Assembly (NCBI GenBank): GCA_963761035.1 | Contig: CAVXFH010000002.1 | Location: 1,922,001 to 1,986,000 of the forward strand | DNA: 64,000 nucleotides | DNA from: JARRQJ01 sp963761035 | GTDB taxonomy: Bacteria; Pseudomonadota; Gammaproteobacteria; DRLM01 | Reading direction: 5' to 3' | Part shown: one piece after another, positions 9,329 to 17,615 of the stretch | Layout of the letters: the number at the start of each line of letters is the position of its first letter | Position numbering within the stretch: position 1 is the first letter of the stretch | Translations under genes and position numbers: made by a program | The notes under the pieces: model-generated | What the model saw: only the letters and a program-made list of their open reading frames with translations | Databases searched by the model: none | Told to the model about the DNA's origin: nothing

Positions 9329-9727
9329 ATGATAAAGTCTAATTTGTTCTTCCCACTGTGTTTGTTAGCTGTATTGATTTTCCTTACTCTGCCCGCTCAC
9401 GCCGCCAATCGTGTTCGCGCGGGACAGTGGGAGGTAACGATCAACCTGATGGGTCATGAGGTAACCAGGTCTAAATGTTTTTCACAAAGTGAAGCAGATG
9501 CTCTTAACGGCGATGCAGCATCCATCAAGGCATATGTCGAGCATGAGATTTCACCCGCTGGCTGCCATGTGAAGGACGTCAAAATTTCTGGCGACGTGGT
9601 TAGCGTGACCTCGGTATGTAGTGGCAAAACAGATATTGGAAAGACAATCTACCACGGAGATAGTTTTGAGTCTGAAAATACTAATGGTGCCAAATCACAT
9701 GCAAAGTGGGTTGGGGTGTGCAAATAA
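9329..9727 (+). CDS. DUF3617 family periplasmic protein
   Basis: A 132-residue protein with a signal peptide ending in LPAHA, then the DUF3617 opening RVRAGQWEVTINLMG and three later conserved Cys (SKCFS, GCHVK, VCSGK) expected to form disulphides in the periplasm, plus a terminal Cys. The start at 9329 is preceded by AAAGG at a suitable distance; an open frame extends further upstream but has no signal sequence. It follows the propeller lipoprotein by about 90 bases in the same direction and may be co-transcribed. No function is established for the family as far as I know. Confidence 0.75.
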   Translation: MIKSNLFFPLCLLAVLIFLTLPAHAANRVRAGQWEVTINLMGHEVTRSKCFSQSEADALNGDAASIKAYVEHEISPAGCHVKDVKISGDVVSVTSVCSGKTDIGKTIYHGDSFESENTNGAKSHAKWVGVCK

Positions 9728-10336
9728 CTCAGAAGAAGTAGTGGTGAAAGATTAGTGAACAACAGCCGCTTCAACAAGCCAATTATGCAAATCACGATTT
9801 TTTAGATGAGTGACCGCTTTTGGCCGAACCCGGGCATAAGAGACCGGACGCCGTCTGTAATATCAAGTCACGACTATTACATTTAAGATGTCCATCGCAG
9901 AATTTATTCAATACCCTTTCAAATCTCGCAATAGAATAAATTCTCTATATTTCATCACTGCATGGTTGGTTGTACGCGGTTTAGCGTGGGTTGTTGCTGG
10001 AGTCACAATTGATAGAAACAAAACTTGCTAACTTCGCATTTAAGTCCAATACGGTGAGATGATGCATCATTGCGTTTTGCGTTTGTGCTTCGTGCGGCTC
10101 AATGCGGTGATGGCCGGCCACTAATCGCGGAACATGAGCGCATCACAGCAATCGGAGGCTTCACTTAAGCATACCCGGCTAGACGCCTAGAGTGGTATTC
10201 CACTACTCTGCGAGCTGTGAATCAAAATAGTGCGCTTAGCGGGCATAGGCATCTCGGCAGTGCAATCCAATAAGCATTTAGAAAGCTGGTATCTAAGCCT
10301 TTTATGGCGCTAAACGCACCATTTTGATGCAAATCA
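9728..10336. other. Long intergenic region upstream of amtB
   Basis: About 600 bases with no supportable gene. It includes a perfect palindrome ATGATGCATCAT (10059-10070) and, near 9811-9825, TGACCGCTTTTGGCC, which resembles short degenerate sequences elsewhere in this accessory stretch. I looked for a sigma-54 site (GG-N10-GC) before amtB and did not find one. Confidence 0.5.
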
Positions 10337-10347
10337 TGCTATATAAT
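10337..10347 (+). promoter_or_regulatory. Putative extended -10 promoter element of amtB
   Basis: TGCTATATAAT lies about 42 bases before the amtB start. It fits an extended -10 element; no good -35 box is present at the usual distance. Weak prediction. Confidence 0.3.
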
Positions 10348-10388
10348 GCGCCAACTTCGTTCGCCACACTTGCTCATAGGGGATGTCC

Positions 10389-11576
10389 ATGGAGACTTTG
10401 AAATCGGGTAGCGATGTGTTGTTCGTGCTCATGGGGGCGGTGATGGTGTTGGCCATGCATGCCGGATTCGCCTTCCTGGAAGTGGGCACGGTGCGCAAGA
10501 AGAACCAGGTCAATGCCCTGGTCAAGATCATCGTGGACTTTGCCATGTCGACCCTCGCCTATTTCTTCATCGGCTATGGCATTGCCTATGGCACTTCTTT
10601 TTTCACGGACGCCCATGCCTTGGCGGAGAAAAGCGGCTATGAACTGGTGAAGTTCTTTTTTTTGCTGACCTTCGCCGCCGCCATCCCCGCCATCATTTCC
10701 GGCGGTATCGCCGAGCGGGCCAGATTCAATCCGCAGTTGGCCGCGACGGCCTTGCTGGTCGGCTTCGTCTATCCGTTTTTTGAGGGCATCGCCTGGCACG
10801 ACAACCTCGGCGTGCAGGATTGGCTGAAAGGTCAATTCGGCGCCGCGTTTCACGATTTCGCGGGTTCGGTGGTGGTGCATGCCATGGGCGGTTGGCTGGG
10901 GTTGGTGGCGGTGTTGTTATTGGGTGCGCGGCATGGCCGGTATACCAAGGACGGCAGAATGACCGCCCATCCGCCGTCGAATATTCCCTTTTTGGCCTTG
11001 GGGGCGTGGATCCTCACCGTGGGTTGGTTTGGATTTAACGTCATGTCGGCGCAGGCCGTGGACGCGGTCAACGGCCTGGTGGCGGTCAACTCGTTGATGG
11101 CGATGGTGGGCGGCGTGTTGGCGGCGCTGTTTGCCGGACGCTATGACCCCGGCTTCGTGCACAACGGACCTTTGGCGGGTCTGGTCGCGATCTGCGCCGG
11201 TTCCGATGTGATGCATCCCGTGGGGGCCCTGGTGACGGGCTTGGTGGCCGGTGTCTTGTTCGTATGGACCTTCACCCTCACCCAGAATAAATGGAAGATC
11301 GACGACGTGTTGGGGGTGTGGCCCTTGCACGGTCTGTGCGGGGTGTGGGGCGGTATCGCCGCGGGGATATTCGGTTCCACGGCCCTGGGCGGCATGGGCG
11401 GCGTGAGCTTCATGTCGCAATTGATAGGCACCGGTATGGGAGTGGCAGTCGCCGTGGTGGGCGGCTTGCTGGTATACGGCGGATTAAAGGCCGCGGTCGG
11501 TCTGCGGTTGACCCAGGAAGAGGAATACCAGGGCGCCGATTTGAGTATCCATAAGATCGGTTCGGAACCGCCTTAG
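10389..11576 (+). CDS. amtB: Ammonium transporter AmtB
   Basis: An eleven-helix inner-membrane ammonium channel of 395 residues. The Amt signature DFAGSVVVHAMGGWLG is present (Asp156, first pore His at 164), and the second pore His is His314 in WPLHGLCG. I prefer ATG 10389 over ATG 10383 because AGGGG at 10377-10381 lies at a proper distance only from the second. Unlike the mature E. coli protein there is no clear cleaved signal peptide. No glnK (PII) gene is adjacent, so regulation by PII, if any, must come from elsewhere. It converges with a diguanylate cyclase gene about 155 bases downstream. Confidence 0.93.
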   Translation: METLKSGSDVLFVLMGAVMVLAMHAGFAFLEVGTVRKKNQVNALVKIIVDFAMSTLAYFFIGYGIAYGTSFFTDAHALAEKSGYELVKFFFLLTFAAAIPAIISGGIAERARFNPQLAATALLVGFVYPFFEGIAWHDNLGVQDWLKGQFGAAFHDFAGSVVVHAMGGWLGLVAVLLLGARHGRYTKDGRMTAHPPSNIPFLALGAWILTVGWFGFNVMSAQAVDAVNGLVAVNSLMAMVGGVLAALFAGRYDPGFVHNGPLAGLVAICAGSDVMHPVGALVTGLVAGVLFVWTFTLTQNKWKIDDVLGVWPLHGLCGVWGGIAAGIFGSTALGGMGGVSFMSQLIGTGMGVAVAVVGGLLVYGGLKAAVGLRLTQEEEYQGADLSIHKIGSEPP

Positions 11577-11731
11577 TCGTTCTCTTTGGTCACTATTCAC
11601 TCGGCGTACGGGCAGTGTCCATGTGAGAGTTTCCATAAGTGAGTTGGCCATGATGATAACCGCTACGCCGCTGTGATTTATGCAACCGGCTCATCGCGAT
11701 CCCAGGCGAGTTGCCGGTCCGAGGCCAAGGA

Positions 11732-13438
11732 TTAACGGGCTTGGGCGTGTAACTCAACATTAGGCGTGTAAAGCCGGTAATCATTTTTGCCTTGTTGCTT
11801 GGCGCGGTACATGGCGATGTCGGCCAGTCTGAGTAATACTTCGGCGTTCTGTGCGTCGTTAGGCGCGATGCTGATGCCGATGCTGACCCCGATGACGCAT
11901 TGTTGATCACGGATTTCAAAGGGTGCGGCGAGGGCGTTGATGATTTTTTGCGCCACTAGACATGCGGCTTGCGGGCCGTCGAGTTCATTGAGGGCCACTA
12001 CGAATTCATCGCCGCCATGGCGGGCGACGGTGTCGCCGGCGCGAACGCAAGTGCCGAGGCGTTGCGCGGCGATTTGTAGAGCATGATCTCCCATGCTATG
12101 GCCATAGGCGTCGTTGATAAGCTTAAAGCCGTCCAGATCGCAGAAGAGGATGGCGACCAACTGATTGCGCCTGGACGCCCGCGTCAGGGCTTGGTTGATT
12201 CTATCTAATAGCAGGTTACGATTCGGCAGCTTGGTCAGTAGATCGTAGTTGGCGAGATAGAGTAGATGGTCCTCTACTTTCTTCCGCTCGGTAATATCTT
12301 GTAGAACCAAAATCAATCCGCCGCAGTGAGTGTGGTCGCAATACAGCGATGATGAAATCGAGACGGGGAGTGGGGCACCATTTTTAACGTTAAATGTGGT
12401 TTCTACACCCTGAAGATAGGGGGACTTGATCAGCGAGGCGAACATGGATGTAATCAGGTCTGGATGGGCGATGAAGTTATCGATGTGACGTCCGAGCAGC
12501 TCTTTTTCCTGATACTTGAGCAGCGCCAGCGCCGTGGGATTTACCCATGTAATATGGCGGCTGACATCGATGAGAATAAGGGCGTCCGGGACCGATCGCA
12601 GCATGTCATTCATCTGCTCTTTCGAGACGGTGATGACGGCGAGATTATCGGCCATCGAATTGAATGCTCGTGCAAGTTGCACGATTTCTTCGCTGCCCGC
12701 TTCGGGCGCCCTGACATCGAAACGGCCACGACCTAATTCGGCCGCGGAGGTGACGAGTCGTTGAATGGGAACCGCCAGGGAGCGGGCTATGAGCAGCCCG
12801 AGGGTGATGGAGAATATCAGGGTCAGCGCCTCGGATATCAGCAGGATTCGCTGCGCATTATGTATGGTTCTGTCTACGTCGTCATTGTCTTTGGTCAATT
12901 CTCTATTGGTGTAAAACAATTGCGCGTCCACCGCGGCTTCGAAGGCATGTTCGCCATTTTCGAGTATGCCGAGCGCCTCGGTAAGCTCGCTGGCGGGGCT
13001 TTTTGCCTGAAGCTTCTTTATGACTTCGTCGCTGCTGTGTTTGAGAAATTCAGCCGTGTCACGTGTCGCGGTTAAGTATAATTTCTCATCTTGCGAGATG
13101 TGGCTAAGCATGGAATCATAGGTGCTTAGGGAAAGCTCGAGGGGTTTTATCGCCGACTCTCGCAGCTCATTAAGTTCGTTTATCCAGTCATCACTTGTTT
13201 GTACCGAGTCTGAATGCGCGCCGTAGTGGAGTAGGGCGAGTCGCGAGGTGCTGTAAACTATCCTCGTCCCGAAATAACGCAAGTTCTCCAATTTAAGCAG
13301 CCGCGGCAGGGTTTCTTGGGCGGCATTGCTATAGGCGTCCTTGATGATGAGGATATTTTGAAAGGCGACGAGCCCGATAACCACCGCGCTGATGGCGACG
13401 CTCAGGAAGGAAAGCAATAGTTTATTTTGAATCTTCAC
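11732..13438 (-). CDS. Membrane diguanylate cyclase (HAMP-PAS-GGDEF)
   Basis: Makes cyclic di-GMP in response to a signal. Order: first membrane helix near residues 8-30, a periplasmic helical sensor of about 170 residues, second helix near 200-220, a HAMP linker, a PAS domain (about 275-385), and a C-terminal GGDEF domain. The catalytic GGDEF is intact, and a RAGD inhibitory I-site sits five residues before it, so product inhibition is likely. No EAL domain. An ATG at 13462 also opens the frame, but GTG at 13438 has AGAGG seven bases upstream and directly precedes the first hydrophobic helix. The ligand of the periplasmic domain is unknown. Confidence 0.9.
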   Translation of the reverse strand: MKIQNKLLLSFLSVAISAVVIGLVAFQNILIIKDAYSNAAQETLPRLLKLENLRYFGTRIVYSTSRLALLHYGAHSDSVQTSDDWINELNELRESAIKPLELSLSTYDSMLSHISQDEKLYLTATRDTAEFLKHSSDEVIKKLQAKSPASELTEALGILENGEHAFEAAVDAQLFYTNRELTKDNDDVDRTIHNAQRILLISEALTLIFSITLGLLIARSLAVPIQRLVTSAAELGRGRFDVRAPEAGSEEIVQLARAFNSMADNLAVITVSKEQMNDMLRSVPDALILIDVSRHITWVNPTALALLKYQEKELLGRHIDNFIAHPDLITSMFASLIKSPYLQGVETTFNVKNGAPLPVSISSSLYCDHTHCGGLILVLQDITERKKVEDHLLYLANYDLLTKLPNRNLLLDRINQALTRASRRNQLVAILFCDLDGFKLINDAYGHSMGDHALQIAAQRLGTCVRAGDTVARHGGDEFVVALNELDGPQAACLVAQKIINALAAPFEIRDQQCVIGVSIGISIAPNDAQNAEVLLRLADIAMYRAKQQGKNDYRLYTPNVELHAQAR

Positions 13439-13700
13439 TATGATGCCTCTGTCTCGCGACATCCATATGCATGTGTCGTGCGCCTGCTAGTTGATCGGCT
13501 GCCACTGGGATTCACTGAGTTTAAGACTGGGGAAAGGGCGTATCGCTAAAAACATCATTACTTTCTGCAGCTAAGCTTGCCGGCTCCGGTAAAAATTCAG
13601 AGCTCAGCGGTATTTGATCCTAGGGCAGCTCTCTGGCGCCAGTGGGGAAAAAGTAGTACGGTAGGCGGGTTTATATTCTGCGTCGTGAAGTTAATCGCTA

Positions 13701-15068
13701 ATGGCTAAGACCTTATATATCAAGACATTCGGGTGTCAGATGAACGAGTACGATTCCGCCAAGATGGCGGACGTGCTGAGAGCGTCGCACGGGTTGAAGG
13801 CGGCGGAGGCCCCGGAAGAGGCCGACGTGTTGTTGCTCAACACCTGTTCCATCCGTGAAAAGGCCGAGGAGAAGGTATTCTCCCTGCTCGGTATGTGGCG
13901 CGAGATTAAAGAACGCCGGCCCGGGGTGGTCATCGGCGTAGGCGGCTGCGTGGCCAGCCAGGAGGGCGATAACATTCGCCGCCGCGCACCCTACGTGGAT
14001 ATCGTGTTCGGTCCCCAGACGTTGCATCGCCTGCCGCGGATGCTGGATCAGGTGCGGCGCGAGCGGCGCCCGGCGGTGGACGTCTCCTTTCCCGAAATCG
14101 AAAAATTCGATCACCTGCCCGCGCCGCGTGCCGAGGGTCCCTCCGCCTATGTGTCGGTGATGGAAGGTTGCAGCAAGTACTGTACGTTTTGCGTGGTGCC
14201 CTACACGCGGGGCGAGGAGGTTAGCCGTCCCTTCGACGACGTGCTGGCGGAGATCGCGATACTGGCGCAACAAGGTATACGCGAAGTGACGTTACTGGGG
14301 CAGAACGTCAATGCCTATCGCGGCGCGATGCACGACGGGGTGGAGGCGGACCTGGCGCTGCTGATCAACTATGTGGCGGAGATCGACGGCATCGAGCGTA
14401 TCCGCTTCACCACTTCCCACCCCGTGGAATTTTCCGACCGCCTCATCCGAGCCTACGCCGAGGTGCCCAAGCTGGTAAGCCATTTGCACTTGCCGGTGCA
14501 AAGCGGCGCCGATCGCATATTAATGATGATGAAGCGCGGCCATACCGCGCTGCAATACAAGGCCAAGATCCGCCGTCTGCGGGAAGCCCGTCCCGGCATC
14601 AGTCTGTCTTCCGACTTTATCGTCGGATTTCCCGGCGAGAGCACCGCAGATTTTCAGGCCACCATGGACCTGATCGAGGATATCGGCTTCGATAATTCCT
14701 TCAGCTTCATCTATAGCCCGCGTCCCGGCACCCCCGCGGCCGCTTTTCCGGACGACATCTCCATGTCGGTCAAGAAACACCGCCTGGCGATCTTGCAGCA
14801 GCGCATTCGCGAGATGGCCGAGGCCATCAGCCAGGCCATGGTGGGGACGGTGCAAACCGTGGTGGTGGAAGGCCCCTCCCGCAAGAACCCCCGCGAGCTG
14901 TGCGGCCGAACTGAAAACAACCGGGTGGTGAACTTCGCTGGCCTCAGCGGCCTCATCGGGCAATTTGTCACCCTGCGTATTACCGAATCCCTGACGAATT
15001 CCCTGCGGGGTGAGGTGGTGCAAGCGATTGACTGTAAAGGCGTTGAGCGCGTTGCCCAGGGATTCTGA
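13701..15068 (+). CDS. miaB: tRNA-2-methylthio-N6-isopentenyladenosine synthase MiaB
   Basis: A radical-SAM methylthiotransferase that modifies A37 of tRNAs reading UNN codons. The three domains are all recognisable: N-terminal UPF0004 domain with cluster ligands Cys12, Cys49 and Cys83; radical-SAM core with Cys157, Cys161 and Cys164 in CSKYCTFC; and a C-terminal TRAM domain. These positions match the E. coli protein. First gene of the miaB-ybeZ-ybeY-corC-lnt block, a very conserved order in gammaproteobacteria. Confidence 0.97.
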   Translation: MAKTLYIKTFGCQMNEYDSAKMADVLRASHGLKAAEAPEEADVLLLNTCSIREKAEEKVFSLLGMWREIKERRPGVVIGVGGCVASQEGDNIRRRAPYVDIVFGPQTLHRLPRMLDQVRRERRPAVDVSFPEIEKFDHLPAPRAEGPSAYVSVMEGCSKYCTFCVVPYTRGEEVSRPFDDVLAEIAILAQQGIREVTLLGQNVNAYRGAMHDGVEADLALLINYVAEIDGIERIRFTTSHPVEFSDRLIRAYAEVPKLVSHLHLPVQSGADRILMMMKRGHTALQYKAKIRRLREARPGISLSSDFIVGFPGESTADFQATMDLIEDIGFDNSFSFIYSPRPGTPAAAFPDDISMSVKKHRLAILQQRIREMAEAISQAMVGTVQTVVVEGPSRKNPRELCGRTENNRVVNFAGLSGLIGQFVTLRITESLTNSLRGEVVQAIDCKGVERVAQGF

Positions 15069-15072
15069 GCTC

Positions 15073-15100
15073 ACGCCGCCATTGCATGCGGCGTCGTTTT
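15073..15100 (+). terminator. Weak terminator-like hairpin after miaB
   Basis: ACGCCGC (15073-15079) and GCGGCGT (15088-15094) form a perfect 7-bp stem with an 8-base loop, followed by CG and four T. It may attenuate rather than stop transcription into ybeZ. Confidence 0.4.
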
Positions 15101-15140
15101 CGACTATCTTACCATTTAAGTTCCTATTTCTATTCCACAT

Positions 15141-16139
15141 TTGAACGTTAAACCTGCTTTCTACGATTTTACCCTAGAACCCGCCGACAACGAGCGTCTT
15201 GCCAACTTGTGTGGACAATTCGACGAACATCTGCGCCAGGTGGAAGGACGTCTGGGTGTGGAAGTAACCAGTCGCGGCAATCGCTTTCGCGTCATCGGCG
15301 CTTCCCAGCCGGTGCAGGCGGCGGGACAGGTATTGAAAAACCTTTATTCCGAGACCGCCAAGGTCCATTTAACCCCGGCCCGCGTTCACATAGCGCTGCA
15401 GCAGTTGGGGGCCGAGGTTGCCGCCGACGCGGAACATGCGGGCAATAACGCGGCGGCGATCCAGACCCGCCGCGGTTTGATCAGCGGACGAGGGCCCAAT
15501 CAGCAGCGTTATCTGCAAAATATTCTGAGTTACGATATCAATTTCGGTATAGGGCCGGCGGGGACCGGTAAGACCTATCTGGCCGTAGCCTGTGCCGTGC
15601 ATGCCCTGGAACAGGAAAAGGTGGGGCGCGTGGTGTTGACGCGGCCGGCGGTGGAGGCCGGGGAACGGCTGGGCTTTCTCCCCGGCGACCTGGCGCAGAA
15701 GATCGATCCCTATTTGCGGCCGCTGTACGATGCCTTGTATGAGATGCTGGGTTTCGAACGGGTGGCGAAGCTGGTGGAACGCAATGTGATCGAGATCGCG
15801 CCCTTGGCGTACATGCGCGGCCGCACCTTGAACGATGCCTTCATCATCCTCGATGAGGCGCAGAACACTACCGTGGAGCAGATGAAGATGTTTCTGACTC
15901 GTATCGGATTCGGCTCCAAGGTGGTGGTCACCGGCGATGTTACCCAGGTGGATCTGCCGCGCGGACGGCAGTCCGGTCTGCGCCACGTGGTGGAGGTGTT
16001 GAAGGGGGTGGACGGCATCAGTTTCACCTTCTTTAAGGCAGCGGATGTGGTGCGCCATCCCTTGGTGCAATGTATCGTCACCGCCTACGAGAGTTTTGAA
16101 GAAGGCAGCGCGGCATCGGTCAGGGAGCAGGGATCATGA
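15141..16139 (+). CDS. ybeZ: PhoH-like ATPase YbeZ
   Basis: A PhoH-family ATPase of 332 residues, thought to work with the neighbouring RNase YbeY in ribosome quality control and rRNA processing. The N-terminal 110 residues form a KH-like region; the P-loop GPAGTGKT is at 138-145 and the Walker B stretch is IILDEAQN. The open frame starts with TTG at 15141, and I see no better start or a strong ribosome site, so the exact N-terminus is uncertain. Its stop overlaps the ybeY start as ATGA. Confidence 0.95.
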   Translation: MNVKPAFYDFTLEPADNERLANLCGQFDEHLRQVEGRLGVEVTSRGNRFRVIGASQPVQAAGQVLKNLYSETAKVHLTPARVHIALQQLGAEVAADAEHAGNNAAAIQTRRGLISGRGPNQQRYLQNILSYDINFGIGPAGTGKTYLAVACAVHALEQEKVGRVVLTRPAVEAGERLGFLPGDLAQKIDPYLRPLYDALYEMLGFERVAKLVERNVIEIAPLAYMRGRTLNDAFIILDEAQNTTVEQMKMFLTRIGFGSKVVVTGDVTQVDLPRGRQSGLRHVVEVLKGVDGISFTFFKAADVVRHPLVQCIVTAYESFEEGSAASVREQGS

Positions 16140-16627
16140 CGCTGGTGGTGGATGTTCAATACGCCGTCGAAAGAACGATGGAAGGCGACAATGGACTGCC
16201 CGCCCCTCGGGATTTTGAGCGGTGGGCGGCGGCGGCGCTCGCCGGTCGCTGCGCGGCGGGGGAAATGACCATCCGTGTGGTGGGTTTGGCCGAAGGCGCG
16301 GCATTGAACGAGACTTACCGCCGGCGCAGCGGGCCGACCAATGTCTTATCTTTTCCCTATGAGAGTACTCCGGAAATGGAACCGCCGCTGCTGGGAGACC
16401 TGGTAATCTGCGCGCCGCAAGTGATGCTCGAGGCGCAGCAACAACGTAAAGTGCCGCAGGCTCATTGGGCCCATTTGACGGTACACGGCAGCCTGCATCT
16501 ATTGGGGTATGATCATGAAGAGGCCAAGGAGGCCGAAATCATGGAACGCCTGGAAATCGCTATCCTGGCCGGATTGGGTTATCCCGATCCTTATGTCGAA
16601 GAGCAAGCGATCCGGACCGCCTGTTGA
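16136..16627 (+). CDS. ybeY: Endoribonuclease YbeY
   Basis: A zinc-dependent single-strand RNase needed for 16S rRNA 3'-end maturation and 70S quality control. The metal-binding pattern HGSLHLLGYDH near the C-terminus gives the three zinc His in the family H-x3-H-x5-H arrangement. Length 163 residues is normal. Translationally coupled to ybeZ upstream and followed closely by corC. Confidence 0.96.
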   Translation: MTLVVDVQYAVERTMEGDNGLPAPRDFERWAAAALAGRCAAGEMTIRVVGLAEGAALNETYRRRSGPTNVLSFPYESTPEMEPPLLGDLVICAPQVMLEAQQQRKVPQAHWAHLTVHGSLHLLGYDHEEAKEAEIMERLEIAILAGLGYPDPYVEEQAIRTAC

Positions 16628-16689
16628 GGCGGAGCGGGAATGATGCCACCCGGCGTCATCGGTATACAAAGGAAAATCATTTAAACGTC

Positions 16690-17574
16690 ATGACGGATGA
16701 GCGAACGAATAACAACGGACCTTCGCGTTCCTGGTTGGAGCGATTGAGTTTTGCGTTGATGGGCGAACCCAGGGACCGGGAACAACTGGTGGAACTGCTG
16801 CGCGACGCCCAGCAGCGCAATTTACTGGACGCCGATGCGCTGGCCATGATCGAGGGCGTGTTGCAGGTAGCCGAGATGCAGGTGCGCGATATCATGGTAC
16901 CGCGCGCCCAGATGGCGGTAGTGGAGCGCGACGCGACGCTGGAAAAAATCCTTCCGGTGGTCATCGAGTCGGCCCACTCGCGTTTTCCGGTTATAGATGA
17001 CAACCGCGCCGAGGTGGCGGGCATCTTGCTCGCCAAGGATTTGCTTGCGTACAGCGGCGCGGACGGCGCGAAGAATTTCAATGTGCGGGACGTCCTGCGT
17101 CCGGCGGCTTTTATCCCGGAGAGCAAACGCCTCAATGTGCTGTTGAAGGAGTTTCGCGCCAGCCGCAATCACATGGCCATCGTAGTGGACGAGTACGGGA
17201 GCGTCGCGGGTCTGGTGACTATCGAGGATGTCTTGGAGCAGATCGTGGGAGAGATCGTAGACGAGCACGACATCGAGGAAGATGCTTATATAAAAAAACA
17301 CAACGACAATGTCTACGCGGTCAAGGCCCTGACGCCTATCGAGGAATTCAATCATTATTTTTATTCGAATTTCAGCGACGAAGAATTCGATACCATCGGC
17401 GGTCTGGTGATACATCGTTTCGGCCGTCTGCCGCGGCGCGGCGAGGTGATCAGCATCGACCGCTTTCGCTTCAAAGTGCTGAATGCCGATAGCCGCCGCA
17501 TCCATCTCTTGCAGGTGACGGAACGGCGCAGTACCGCGGTCCAGGAAAAAACCGCCGTGGCTGGGGAACAGTAA
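16690..17574 (+). CDS. corC: CBS-domain protein CorC/YbeX
   Basis: A 294-residue HlyC/CorC family protein with two CBS domains (beginning near MVPRAQMAVV and DVLRPAAFIP) and a C-terminal CorC/HlyC transporter-associated domain. It has been linked to magnesium and cobalt efflux and, with YbeY/YbeZ, to ribosome metabolism. Homologs begin near MTDE, so I chose ATG 16690; the frame is open back to a TTG at 16624 next to the ybeY stop. No membrane DUF21 domain is present, as usual for the short form. Confidence 0.93.
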   Translation: MTDERTNNNGPSRSWLERLSFALMGEPRDREQLVELLRDAQQRNLLDADALAMIEGVLQVAEMQVRDIMVPRAQMAVVERDATLEKILPVVIESAHSRFPVIDDNRAEVAGILLAKDLLAYSGADGAKNFNVRDVLRPAAFIPESKRLNVLLKEFRASRNHMAIVVDEYGSVAGLVTIEDVLEQIVGEIVDEHDIEEDAYIKKHNDNVYAVKALTPIEEFNHYFYSNFSDEEFDTIGGLVIHRFGRLPRRGEVISIDRFRFKVLNADSRRIHLLQVTERRSTAVQEKTAVAGEQ

Positions 17575-17615
17575 CGCACGTTCGCGGCGGTCTTTAGTTA
17601 TCGCGCCCACCTTTC

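Noticed and set aside
10200..10388. A sigma-54 (NtrC-type) promoter before amtB
   Set aside because: TGGCGCTAAACGC near 10304 resembles the -24 half, but the GG to GC spacing is eight instead of ten.
11108..11431. Leftward open frames antisense to amtB
   Set aside because: Shadows of the amtB coding pattern with no independent support.
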